DNA of 64,000 bases from Actinoplanes sandaracinus. GTDB taxonomy: Bacteria > Actinomycetota > Actinomycetes > Mycobacteriales > Micromonosporaceae. Below are positions 53,024 to 63,108 of the stretch, piece by piece. How positions within the stretch are numbered: position 1 is the first letter of the stretch; each line of letters begins with the position of its first letter. The notes under the pieces were generated by a model. That model saw only the letters and a program-made list of their open reading frames with translations, was not told where the DNA came from and did no database searches. Where the stretch lies: positions 25,373-89,372 of the forward strand of contig NZ_JASCTH010000025.1 in NCBI RefSeq assembly GCF_030009775.1. Reading direction: 5' to 3'. The translations under genes were made by a program, and so were the position numbers.

Positions 53024-54046
53024 GCGCGGCTTCTGACCCGCCGCGAAGCAGTCCGGACCGCACATGAAGTTGCGGGTGTGCAGGGCGGACAGCTCGGCCG
53101 CCTCGTCGTCGGGGAACCCGAGGCGGGACAGATGCCGCCTGCGGCCGGTGTCCATCTCCGCCTGGAGCTGTTGCCCCGCCAGGTGGCCGCGCTCCAGCGC
53201 CTCCGGTGTCCACCCGCCCGCCGCCAGCAGCAACAGCGCGTCGAACACGTCCTGGTTGAGCCCGGCGGTGTCGATGAGCACGTCGTGACGCCGTTCGATG
53301 GCGCCCCGCAGCCGGCCGAGCATCGTCGGGTCCGACGCCGACTGGTGTTCCAGATGCGCCACCCCGAACGCCATGTGCCGCGCCTCGTCGGCGCGGGCCA
53401 GCCGGGTGACCGCCTGGGTGACGGGGTCGGGGGCGTGCCGGTCGAGGAAGGTGAGCAGGTGCACGAAGGTGCCCTCGCCGAGCACCGACAGCAGGAACGA
53501 GGCGAGGGTGAAGTCGGGCTCGGCCAGCAGCGACGCCAGCGACGCCCGGCCGCCGGCCGAGGAACTGCCCATCTGGCCGCCGGTGTGCAGGGCCCGCCGG
53601 GTGAAGACGTCGACGTGCCGGGCCGCGTCGGCGGCCTGGACCGCGAGCAGCCCCAGCACCTCCCGGAAGTGCGGGTGGATGCGGGTCAGCAGCCGGGCCG
53701 GGATGACCAGGGCGGCCAGGCCCCAGTGCCCGGGCGGCCGGCGGGCCACCGAGCCCGGCTCGCCGGCCCGTTCGGCGCGGGCCCAGCGGTCGGTGTCACG
53801 CATGGTCAGCGCCCGGACGGTCAGGCCCCGGGTCTCGGCGAGCCGGCGGGCCCGGCCCCAGGCGAGCGGAGAGTTCCACGCGGCGTCGATCCGCCCGGCG
53901 ATCAGGTCTTCGACCTGCCGCTCGTAGTGGGAGTAGAGGACGTAGCCGAACGGCGGGCCGGCCGCCACGAGCCAGTCCCGGAAGCCGTTCCAGATGGTCA
54001 CGACCTTCGGGTCGTAGGCGACCGCGCCCATCGTGAAGGCGGTCAT
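53013..54046 (-). pseudogene. PhnD-like/diiron-protein fusion remnant without stop
   Basis: From ATG 54046 the frame gives about 95 residues of a PhnD/SsuA-like substrate-binding protein (VAYDPKVVTIWNGFRDWL, GRIDAAWNSPLAWGRARRL). It then passes in frame into a ferritin-like diiron or Rieske-less oxygenase-type C-terminal part (RLARADEARHMAFGVAHLEH, SALHTRNFMCGPDCF). No family that I know joins these halves, so an internal deletion probably fused two genes or two parts. The frame has no stop where the family ends and stays open to 51473, antisense to the hydrolase and the WYL regulator. The right boundary given is the point where family similarity ends. Confidence 0.5.
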
Positions 54047-54263
54047 GCCGGCACCGCCGGGGCGTCGAACAGCGGCAGGCCGAGGCCGGCGCCGCCCACC
54101 TCGTGGGCGCTGGTCAGCCCGAGCAGACCCGCGGCGCCGAGGGCGGCGATCGCGGCCCTCGGGTACTCGCCGGTCCGGTCGACGTCCGCCGCGTGCGGGC
54201 GGACCTCCGCGTCCAGCACAGCCTGCAGTGCGGCCCCTGCAGTGCGGCCCGATAATCCGTCAT
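54043..54263 (-). pseudogene. Acyl-CoA dehydrogenase fragment, frameshifted
   Basis: From ATG 54263 (MTDYRAALQ) a 14-bp perfect tandem duplication (54222-54249) shifts the frame. Removing one copy restores AVLDAEVRPHAADVDRTGEY, AAIAALGAAGLLGLTSAHEV and GGAGLG, the N-terminal helices of acyl-CoA dehydrogenases. The frame then stops at 54043, overlapping the next gene's ATG. Only about 70 residues remain of an expected 380. Confidence 0.65.
54222..54249. repeat. 14-bp perfect tandem duplication
   Basis: CCTGCAGTGCGGCC occurs twice back to back and accounts for the frameshift in the acyl-CoA dehydrogenase fragment. Confidence 0.9.
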
Positions 54264-54429
54264 GTCGCTCCCCGTGCGATATCTGTCACCGATCGCGATG
54301 GACGATGACGCGGCGGTGCCGACAGATCCACAGGGGAGCAGCGGCACCGTCCCGTCCGATCTCGACCCCGTCATCACCGGAGGGGTCACGATCATGGTGG
54401 ACGGCTTGGGCTAACATCCATCCCCGTAT

Positions 54430-54525
54430 GGAGGCGTTTGAGTTCCTGGTGGTCTCCCCCGCCTTCAAAGCGGGTGGGCCTGGCTCAGCCTGGCCGGCGG
54501 GTTCGATTCCTGTCCGCCTCCGCCA
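54430..54525 (+). tRNA. selC: tRNA-Sec (anticodon TCA), CCA encoded
   Basis: 96 nt. The 5' GGAGGCG pairs with 3' CGCCTCC; G73 and CCA follow. The anticodon arm is CCCGC-CTTCAAA-GCGGG, giving the UCA anticodon in the same CUUCAAA loop as E. coli SelC. A long variable arm (GGGCCTGGCTCAGCCTGG) and T-arm GGTTCGATTCC complete the fold. It lies 27 bp upstream of selD and probably shares its transcript. Confidence 0.95.
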
Positions 54526-54552
54526 TAAGACGTCTGCGGGGAGAAACGTCGG

Positions 54553-55559
54553 ATGGATGTGCTCGACGATCCGGTGCGCCTGACCCGATTCGCCCGAGGC
54601 GGCGGCTGCGCCTGCAAGATACCGCCGGGCGAGCTGGAGTCCGCGCTGGCCGGGGTCTTCAGCCCGCTCGCCGCGCCGGCCCATGAGCTGCTGGTCGGAC
54701 TGGAGTCCGGCGACGACGCGGCCGCGGTCCGGCTCTCCGGCGAAACGGCGATCATCGCGACCACCGACTTCTTCACCCCGGTGGTCGACGACCCGTACGA
54801 CTGGGGCCGGATCGCCGCCGCGAACGCCCTGTCGGACGTCTATGCGATGGGCGGCGACCCCATCCTCGCCGTGAACCTGCTGGCCTGGCCGCGTGACCTG
54901 CTGCCGATGACGATCGCCTCCGAGGTGCTGCGCGGCGGCTTCGACATCACCCGGGAAGCGGGCTGCCATCTGGCCGGAGGACACAGCGTCGACGACGCCG
55001 AACCCAAGTACGGCCTGGCGGTCACCGGGATCGGCGACGCCCGCCGCCTGCTGCGCAACGACGCCGGCCGTCCGGGTGTCCCGCTGAGCCTGACCAAGCC
55101 GCTGGGCGTGGGCGTGCTGAATTCGCGGCACAAGGCGACCGGTGAGAGTTTCCCGCAGGCCGTCGCCGTGATGACCACGCTGAACCGGGCCGCGTCCAAG
55201 GCCGCCCTGCACGCGGGCGTGGTCTGCGCGACCGACGTGACCGGCTTCGGGCTGTTGGGTCACCTGCACAAACTCGCCCGCGCGAGCGGCGTCACCGCGA
55301 TCGTCGACGCGGCCGCGGTGCCCTACCTGGACGGCGCCCGCGAAGCCGCCCGGGACGGGTTCGTCAGCGGCGGCTCACGCCGCAACCTCGACTGGGTCCA
55401 GCCGCACACGAGCTGGAGCTCGCGGGTCACCGAGCTGGAGCGGCTGCTGCTCGCGGACGCGCAGACCTCCGGTGGCCTGCTGGTCGCCGGCGAGATCCCG
55501 GGCGCCCCGGTGATCGGCGAGCTGGTGCCCTTCGACGGCGAGCACACCCTGGTCGTCCG

Positions 55560-55563
<4 letters not shown>
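54553..55563 (+). CDS. selD: Selenide, water dikinase
   Basis: 336 residues from ATG 54553. The active-site loop is RGGGCACKIPPGEL, with Cys (not Sec) and the essential Lys. Other motifs are GDDAAAVRLSG, TTDFFTPVVDDPYDWGRIAA, ALSDVYAMGGDPI, LAGGHSVDDAEPKYGLAV and ATDVTGFGLLGHL. It makes selenophosphate from selenide and ATP. It overlaps selA by GTGA. Confidence 0.97.
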
Positions 55564-56845
<1,282 letters not shown>

Positions 56846-56855
<10 letters not shown>

Positions 56856-58615
56856 TCGCCACCGCCGGGCACGTCGACCACGGCAAGTCGACGCTGGTGC
56901 GGGCGCTGACCGGGATGGAACCCGACCGGTGGGCCGAGGAACGCCGCCGCGGCATGACCATCGACCTCGGGTTCGCCTGGACCACCCTCGACGACGAGCA
57001 CATGACGGCGTTCGTCGACGTGCCCGGTCACCAGCGGTTCGTGTCGAACATGCTGGCCGGCGCCGGGCCGGTCACCGCGGTGATGTTCGTCGTCGCCGCC
57101 GACGAGGGCTGGCGGCGACAGTCCGCGGAGCACCTCGCGGCGCTGCACGCGCTCGACGTCCGTCATGGGGTCCTCGTGATCACCCGCTGCGACCTCGCCG
57201 ACCCGGGCCCGGCCATCGAGCAGGCACGCGAGCAGTTGGACGGCACCGGCCTGGCCGGGATGCCGGTGGTCGCGGTGTCGGCGGTGACCGGTCAGGGCCT
57301 CGGGGCGCTCCGGGACACGCTGCGCGACTTCACGCGGACGCTGCCCGCGCCGCGGCCGGGTCCGGCACGGCTGTGGGTGGATCGCTCGTTCAGCGTGCGG
57401 GGCAGTGGAACCGTGGTGACCGGGACGCTGGCGTCGGGAACCGTGGCGGTCGGCGACGAGCTGCTGCTGCAACCGTCGGGCCGCGCGGTCCAGGTCCGCG
57501 GCCTGCAGAGCCTCAAGACCGACGTCGACCGGGCCGACGCGGTCGCCCGGCTCGCCGTCAACCTGCGCGGCCTGAGCGCCGGCGAGGTACGCCGCGGGCA
57601 GGCCCTGGTCGAGCCGGGCGCCTTCGCCCCGGTCGCCACCATGGACGTCCGCCTGATCCGCTCCGCCGACGACCTGCCCGCCCAGCTCACCCTGCACATC
57701 GGGTCCGCGGCGGTGCCCGTGCGGGTGCGGATGCTCGGCCCCGCGGCCGCCCGTCTGACCCTGGCCACGCCGCTGCCGTTGCATGCCGGCGAGCGTGGAT
57801 TGCTGCGTGATCCCGGGGCCCAGCAGATCGTCGCCGGGTTCGTCGTCCTCGACACCATGCCGCCGCGGCTGCACGCCCGTGGCGACGCCCGGCGGCGGGC
57901 CACGCGGCTGTCCGCGATGAGCGACCGGCCGACCGTCCTGGACGAGGTGAGCCGCCGTGGCGCCGTCCGGCGCGAACATCTGGTCACGGCGGGTGTCATG
58001 TCCCGGCTGGGTGCCGCCCCCGACAGCGTGATCACGGCGGGCGAGTGGCTGGTCGATCCGGTCGTCTGGAAGGAATGGGCGGCCGCGCTGCGCCGGGCCG
58101 TCGACGAGTGGGCGGTGAGCAACCCGCTGTCGCCGGGCCTGCCTCCGGAGGCGGCCGCACGCCGGGCCGGCATCAGCGATCCACGGTTGATCGGCGCTCT
58201 CACCGCGGAGGCCGGGCTCGTCCTGGACAGCGGCGGCATACGTGGCAGGGAGACGGGGATCCGTTTCCCGGAGCCGGTGCGCCGCGCGCTGGACGAGGTC
58301 CGGGCCGGGCTGCGGGAGGACCCGTTCGGCGCGCCCGGCGCCGAGGACTTCGCCCGGCTCGGACTGTCCCGGCAGCATCTGGCCGCCGCCGTCACCGCGG
58401 GCGTGCTCTACCGGGTCGCCGACGGTGTCTACCTGCTGCCCGGCGCGATCGCCGAGGCGATCCGGCGGCTCATCGCGCTGGAGCAGCCGTTCACGGTCAG
58501 TCAGGCCCGGGAAGCCTGGGGCACCAGCCGCCGCGTCGCGGTGCCGCTGCTGGAACACCTCGACCAGCAGGGCGCCACCCGCCGGCTCGACACGGCCCGC
58601 CGCGTTGTCCGCTGA
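56846..58615 (+). CDS. selB: Selenocysteine-specific elongation factor
   Basis: 589 residues from ATG 56846. G1 is ATAGHVDHGKSTLV, followed by RRGMTIDLGFAW (switch), DVPGHQRFVSNML (G3) and VITRCDLADPG in place of the usual NKxD (G4). Domains 2/3 follow, then winged-helix repeats at the C-terminus (VRREHLVTAGVMSRLGA, VYLLPGAIAEAIRRL) that bind SECIS hairpins. The set selC-selD-selA-selB in one orientation with overlaps is a complete Sec-insertion operon. Confidence 0.96.
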
Positions 58616-58692
58616 CCGAGCCGACATGACCGGGACGCGCGGCGCTGACGGCGTGTCCGTCAAACCGGCATCCCTCCAGGAAGGACACGTCG

Positions 58693-59229
58693 ATGTACGA
58701 GCGGATCGCCGAAGCGATAGCGATGGGTGGCGCGCTGCTCCTGCTGGCAGCCGGTGCGGGGCACCTACGCCGGCTGGGGCACCTCACCGCGGTGCTGGCA
58801 GCGCAGCGGCTGGTCCCGCTGTGGTCGCGCCGGCCGCTGGCCGCGATCGTCGCCGTCACCGAGATCGGCGCGGGCGCCATGGCGGTCGCCGGATGGCTGG
58901 TGCCGTACTGGCCGTTGATGATCCTGATGGCGGCGGTCTACGCGGCGTTCGGCGTCTACACCACCGTGTTGCGCGTCCGGCGGCCCGGCGCTCCCTGCGG
59001 ATGCTTCGACGGTGGCAGCGTCGTCTCCTGGGGCGTGGTCGCCCGGGCCTGGGTGTTCTGCGCCGCCGCGATCGTGGTGGCGCCGGGGCTGGATGCGGGC
59101 GTCGCCGCGGCGGACCGGTTCGTCGTCGGGTGCGCCGCGATCCTGGTCGCCCTGATCACGTGGCTGGCGCCCCAGCTGGCCGGCGTGGCCGGGCCCGCAC
59201 GGGCCGGAACCGGCGGCCGGCGCGGGTGA
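58693..59229 (+). CDS. MauE-like membrane protein
   Basis: 178 residues from ATG 58693 with AGGAAGGAC upstream. Four membrane helices, including AIVAVTEIGAGAMAVAGWLV, and a conserved Cys pair in RRPGAPCGCFDGG correspond to the MauE family (compare HPVACSCLGAA in the 42.1-kb gene). It lies 78 bp beyond selB but probably belongs functionally with the Cys-rich exoprotein cassette at 60.6-63.1 kb. Confidence 0.72.
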   Translation: MYERIAEAIAMGGALLLLAAGAGHLRRLGHLTAVLAAQRLVPLWSRRPLAAIVAVTEIGAGAMAVAGWLVPYWPLMILMAAVYAAFGVYTTVLRVRRPGAPCGCFDGGSVVSWGVVARAWVFCAAAIVVAPGLDAGVAAADRFVVGCAAILVALITWLAPQLAGVAGPARAGTGGRRG

Positions 59230-59230
59230 A

Positions 59231-59996
59231 TCAGCCGGCGGTGGCCGTCGCGACGGCCACCCACCCGATGAGGTCGAGCCCGGCGGCGGCGGCGGGTTAC
59301 TCCGCGGGGGGGGCCCGGCCCCCCCCCCCCCGACCGGATGAGGTCGAGCCGGGCGGCGGCGTCGGGGCCGGTCGCCGCCAGGTGCCAGCGCCGGCCCGCG
59401 GGCGTGTTCATGGTGAGGTAGGTCGTCTCCGCGCTGTCGTCGACCGTCAGCAGGGCCTGCGCGCCGCCCAGGGAGCCGAACCAGTCCTGCGGGTCGGGTA
59501 CGCCGGGCAGCCCGGGACGGTCCTCGGCGCCGACCACGACGGCGAGCTCAGTTTGTGCGCTCCCACCCGCCGGCACCGACAGCACGGCTCGGTCGCCGGT
59601 GCGCGGCAGCACGGCGGTCGATGGCCGCCCGGCGGTCACTCCGGCGTCCACCAGCTTCGCCTCGGCGGGAAGGCCCCGCATCACCGCGTCGCCGAGGCGT
59701 ACGCCGTCCGCCCCGACCCGCTGGGGGGCCACTGTCGACGGCGCCGGCACGGGTGAGGTCGCCGCCGCGGAACTGGCCGACTGGACGGTGCCGGGCCCGG
59801 GATCGAAGACGTTCACCAGGCCGACACCCGCGGTGGCCGCCAGCGCCACTCCGCAGACGGCGGCCGCGGCCGTGGTGGCGGTGCGGCGCGACCGGCGCCG
59901 CCGGGCTGTCGCGGTGAGGCGGTCCGCGTCGACCAGCAGTTCGTAGGGGCCGTCCCGGAACTCGGTGGCCAGCAGTTCTTCCAGCTTCTCCGTCAT
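59231..59996 (-). CDS. Anti-sigma-like membrane protein, interrupted by sequence artefact
   Basis: From ATG 59996 the protein has a 35-residue cytoplasmic start (LEELLATEFRDGPYELLVDA), one membrane helix (TTAAAAVCGVALAATAGVGL) and an extracytoplasmic domain. The start overlaps the sigma-factor stop (ATGA-type), as usual for sigma/anti-sigma pairs. Near the end a poly-G/poly-C stretch and a 70-bp duplication (59281-59350) break the frame. Skipping it gives LDLIGWVAVATATAG and a TGA at 59231-59233, which is probably the true C-terminus. Confidence 0.7.
59267..59350. repeat. Low-complexity insertion with duplicated flank, likely assembly artefact
   Basis: GATGAGGTCGAGCC occurs at 59267-59280 and again at 59337-59350, exactly 70 bp apart. 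Between the copies is a poly-G run followed by a long poly-C run (about 59301-59331). Removing 70 bp restores the reading frame of the anti-sigma-like gene. The same poly-G/C texture marks the end of the window. Confidence 0.75.
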
Positions 59997-60511
59997 GGCG
60001 TCTCCTGAAGGTCCGCTGCCCGGTCCAGTGACCGCAGCTCATCGATCCGAAGGTCGCGGCGCAGGCTCCGCAGAGCGCGATGCCGCAGGGAACGGATGGT
60101 GGCGGGCCGGCGGTGCAGCAGACTGGCGATCTCCTCGTCGTCGGCCCCGTCGAGGAACCCGAGGACGAGAACCGTCCGCTGCAGGGGCGGCAGTGTGGCG
60201 AGCGCCCGGCGCAGCTCATCGCGATGCTCCACGCTGTCCAGTGCCCCGTCCGTGGCGGCCAGATTCTCACTGACCGCCACGGACGGTCGCCGCCGGCGCC
60301 ACCAGCTGACATTCGTCCGCGCCATGATGGTCTTGACGTAGCCGACCGGGTTGCCGTCCTGCCTGATTCGCGACCACGCGCCCATGGCTCTCACCAGGGA
60401 GTCCTGCAACAGGTCCTCGGCCGCGTGCCGATCGCCGGCGAGCACGTAGGCGTAGCGAGCCAGACCGGGCAGCGCCTGCCGCACGAACTCGTCGAACGTC
60501 GTGTCCGTCAT
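59993..60511 (-). CDS. ECF sigma factor (SigE/SigM-like SACE type)
   Basis: 172 residues from ATG 60511, directly after GGAGGTGAC. Region 2: DEFVRQALPGLARYAYVLAG, DRHAAEDLLQDSLVRAMG. Region 4: LRRALATLPPLQRTVLVLGF, then the helix-turn-helix DDEEIASLLHRRPATIRSLR. It is coupled to the anti-sigma-like gene, so activity is likely released by an extracytoplasmic signal. Targets are not visible; the adjacent cassette is a candidate. Confidence 0.92.
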   Translation of the reverse strand: MTDTTFDEFVRQALPGLARYAYVLAGDRHAAEDLLQDSLVRAMGAWSRIRQDGNPVGYVKTIMARTNVSWWRRRRPSVAVSENLAATDGALDSVEHRDELRRALATLPPLQRTVLVLGFLDGADDEEIASLLHRRPATIRSLRHRALRSLRRDLRIDELRSLDRAADLQETP

Positions 60512-60584
60512 GTCACCTCCGTTTTCCTGCCTACTAGTACGCCGGAGCCGGAGCATGTGTTGCAGGCGCCGGAGGAGAATCTCG

Positions 60585-61127
60585 TCAGATCACCGCCGCC
60601 CAGATCCCCCCGGCGAACGCCATGACCAGAATGGCCTTGATCCACCGCTCGTAACGGGAGAACTCCAGGTCCCAGGAGTTGTCGTCGCTGAACCTCAGGT
60701 TGGACGACGTCATGATGGAGCGGCCCAGCCCGAAGCCCAGGCCCGCGAGCAGCGCGGCGACCGGGGACGCGAGCAGAGCGATGGCCGGCAGCAGGACGTA
60801 CGGCAGACCGCTGGTGACGTAGGTGCGCAGGCCGGTGCCCATCTCGAGGCCGAACTGCAGCGGCCCGAAGAAGCGTCCGTGACGGAACACGGTCACCGGC
60901 ACCAGACGGGCGTTCTGCGGCAGCCCGAAGGACAGCAGACCGAACTCCCGGGCGGCGATGACGCCGAACCAGCTCACCAACAGCACGACCCACACGCTGG
61001 GCGGTGCCGCCAGGCGGAGGAGGGAGCCGGCCACGAGGGCGCCGAGCGCGGTGACGAGCGCACCGAGCACCTGCCCCAGACAGAAGGAGAATTGTGGATA
61101 ACCTCGCCAGACCGGCGAGTTCAGCAC
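60585..61127 (-). CDS. Polytopic membrane protein of the second Cys-rich exoprotein cassette
   Basis: 180 residues from GTG 61127. Five or so hydrophobic segments. VTVFRHGRFFGPLQFGLEMG then TGLRTYVTSGLPYVLLPAIA aligns with the protein encoded at 43334-44005, so the two are homologues in equivalent places of two cassettes. No known domain. No clear ribosome site; it follows the small membrane gene by 18 bp. Confidence 0.65.
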   Translation of the reverse strand: MLNSPVWRGYPQFSFCLGQVLGALVTALGALVAGSLLRLAAPPSVWVVLLVSWFGVIAAREFGLLSFGLPQNARLVPVTVFRHGRFFGPLQFGLEMGTGLRTYVTSGLPYVLLPAIALLASPVAALLAGLGFGLGRSIMTSSNLRFSDDNSWDLEFSRYERWIKAILVMAFAGGIWAAVI

Positions 61128-61145
61128 GAAGGCCGAGTTGCGGCT

Positions 61146-61322
61146 TCAAGTGGAGCCGCTGACAGCGAAGCCTCCTGCCGCACCCGCGACCAGCCACCCG
61201 ATGAGACTGGCCGCGGAAGCGGCGCCGATGTGCAGTAGAACGCCGCCCGCCGCCACGGCACCGATCGATGCCGTGGCGACAAGCGGGTGCCACAGCATGC
61301 GCGGTGGCGTTGCGACGGTCAT
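61146..61322 (-). CDS. Small membrane protein of the second cassette
   Basis: 58 residues from ATG 61322, which shares one base with the stop of the Cys-rich gene (TGATG). Two short hydrophobic helices (ATASIGAVAAGGVLLHIG and SLIGWLVAGAAGGFAV). Its position corresponds to the 27-residue peptide at 43247-43330. Confidence 0.6.
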   Translation of the reverse strand: MTVATPPRMLWHPLVATASIGAVAAGGVLLHIGAASAASLIGWLVAGAAGGFAVSGST

Positions 61323-61882
61323 CAGACCGGAGCGCGGCAGATCGTCAGGTACGTGCGGGACGATCCGCCGCCGGACACGCGGGTGTTGCCGTCCGAGCAG
61401 CGCCACACTTTGTTGCCGACCTTCCACTTCCACGCGTTCTTGGTGCTGCTCGAACCGCAGGCGCTGGAGATGGGCGTGTACGTGGTGATGATCGGGGCGT
61501 CCCGAACGGTGCCCTTCCGGTGCCACCCCGACGCGCAGTACATGCTGCCCATGAAGTCACCGCCGAAGCAGGCTCCGGGCTCGTTGCGGTACGCGCCGCC
61601 GGTGTCCTTCTCCTCGGCGTACCCACTCGGGTAGGCGTCCTTGCAGTCGTTGCGGTCCCAGCCCTTGAGCCCGTTGGGACCGTTCTCCGCCCGTGCCGCC
61701 CGCTGACCCGCCAGAGGGGACCAGCTCAGCGCCGTGGCGCCCAGGGTGAGGCTCGAGAAGGCGACACCGCGCAGGACCGTACGGCGCCGGGTGGAGGTCT
61801 TGCCGAGCCCGGTCAGGGCCAGGGTCGGCTCGGTGACGGCCGAGTTCTCGGCGTCGGGGATCTGTTCCATGTCAAGCGGCAT
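61322..61882 (-). CDS. Tat-secreted Cys-rich exoprotein of the second cassette
   Basis: 186 residues from ATG 61882; ATG 61894 and 61870 are alternatives. A twin-arginine-type signal (STRRRTVLRGVAFSSLTLGA) is followed by a domain of about 110 residues with seven cysteines: NDCKDAYPSG, PGACFGGDFMGSMYCASGW, SSACGSSS, KVWRCSDGNT and a late TICRA. Trp residues near Cys (KNAWKWKVGNKVWRC) recall the 41.7-kb protein. Family unknown; it is presumably the substrate of the thioredoxin-like protein encoded upstream. Confidence 0.65.
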   Translation of the reverse strand: MPLDMEQIPDAENSAVTEPTLALTGLGKTSTRRRTVLRGVAFSSLTLGATALSWSPLAGQRAARAENGPNGLKGWDRNDCKDAYPSGYAEEKDTGGAYRNEPGACFGGDFMGSMYCASGWHRKGTVRDAPIITTYTPISSACGSSSTKNAWKWKVGNKVWRCSDGNTRVSGGGSSRTYLTICRAPV

Positions 61883-62390
61883 TGGCGCGCCCATTCTCCT
61901 CGGATTGACTCAACAGGCCCCAGGACTGAAGGACCGGAGTGACGTCGCGTTCATTGGCCGGCAGGTGCAGGCGTCGCACCTGGCCCTGACCGTCCACCTG
62001 CAACAGGATCGGCGTGCTCAGATGAGCGATCGCTGACCATGCGCGGTCGTCCCGCACGACCGGGAGACCACCACTGAGCCCGTTCCACTGCTCCTCGGGC
62101 TCGAATGTCAGCAGGACCGCCGCCGCACTGTCCGGCGCGGACATCACGGAGCCGACCTGCTGCACCACGGCCACGCACAACGGGCAGCCACTGTCGACAG
62201 CGAGCACCAGACCGCCTCGGTCACCGACCACGCTGCGAGGGAGCTCGATGTCGACTCGCTCTCCCGTGACCGCCCCCGCCTCGACCCGAGCCCGCAGCAT
62301 CCGGACCTCACGGAGCACAGCGCCGAGGCCGAGGAACAGGATGATGAGGGCGACCCAGGTGAGAAGCAGCAGGGCCCACAACGGACTCAC
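61872..62390 (-). CDS. Membrane-anchored thioredoxin-like protein of the second cassette
   Basis: 172 residues from GTG 62390. One N-terminal helix (LWALLLLTWVALIILFLGLG) and an extracytoplasmic thioredoxin-like domain with LVLAVDSGCPLCVAVVQQV (CPLC) in the active-site position and LSTPILLQVDGQG as the cis-Pro strand. It matches the layout of the 42.7-kb MauD-like protein. It overlaps the Cys-rich gene. Confidence 0.78.
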   Translation of the reverse strand: MSPLWALLLLTWVALIILFLGLGAVLREVRMLRARVEAGAVTGERVDIELPRSVVGDRGGLVLAVDSGCPLCVAVVQQVGSVMSAPDSAAAVLLTFEPEEQWNGLSGGLPVVRDDRAWSAIAHLSTPILLQVDGQGQVRRLHLPANERDVTPVLQSWGLLSQSEENGRANAA

Positions 62391-62394
62391 CGAA

Positions 62395-63108
62395 TTACCG
62401 TCCGGACCACTCGACGTTGATGCCGTCGAGCCAGCCGAGCAACTCCGCGTCCGGCACCTCCTCCAGCGCGTCGAGGTGCACCTCGGCCACCGCCTTGGAG
62501 AAGCCCATGGTGAACGCGAAGTTCTCCACGCCGGTGGCGTTCGCGGCGACGCCCGGCAGCCGGGACCGCCACACCTCTCCGGACGCGGTCTTGGCGCCGC
62601 GTGCCTTCGGCAGCAGGTCACGCCCGCGGTCGGGGGACGGGACGTTGACCGACCCGCGGTTCTCGACCGTGGCGAGCACGTGCTCGCTCGCGACGCTCAG
62701 CAGCGTCGACTTCTTCGGCACGACACGCATGCCTTCCGGCTGGTCGTCGATGTCGAGCACCGAGAACAGACCGGTCAGGTTGACGTCGGTGGGCGCGGGC
62801 CCGGAGAAGACCGTCATCAGCTCGTGGTGCTTGCCGAGCAGCGACACGATCGTGGAGCTTCCGTCGTTGGCTTCCGAGACGATCACTTCCCGGTTGCCGA
62901 CCACCAGCCGCTTCTTCACCGAAGCAGCCACGAAGTACGTGGTGGCGAAGTCGTGGTTGCCTCGGGTGCCGATCTGAAAGCCCCGGCCGTAGTTGCCACC
63001 GACGAACCGGACGCCGGCGACTCGATCGGCCAGACTCGACCCGTCGTTCCACTGCACGCGGACCCACGCGCCACTGGGCGCTCTGGTGTCCACCGTTGTT
63101 GTCGTCAC
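62395..63108 (-). CDS. Unknown soluble protein, first gene of the second cassette
   Basis: 237 residues from GTG 63108, with AGGGGG eight bases upstream. No signal peptide or membrane segment. Beta-rich (VRVQWNDGSSLADRVAGVRF, KKRLVVGNREVIVSEANDGS) and ends with a helical part (FTMGFSKAVAEVHLDALEEV). I do not recognise the family. Its stop lies five bases before the thioredoxin-like start, so it belongs to the same transcript. Its Shine-Dalgarno sequence sits in a possible hairpin. Confidence 0.65.
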   Translation of the reverse strand: MTTTTVDTRAPSGAWVRVQWNDGSSLADRVAGVRFVGGNYGRGFQIGTRGNHDFATTYFVAASVKKRLVVGNREVIVSEANDGSSTIVSLLGKHHELMTVFSGPAPTDVNLTGLFSVLDIDDQPEGMRVVPKKSTLLSVASEHVLATVENRGSVNVPSPDRGRDLLPKARGAKTASGEVWRSRLPGVAANATGVENFAFTMGFSKAVAEVHLDALEEVPDAELLGWLDGINVEWSGR

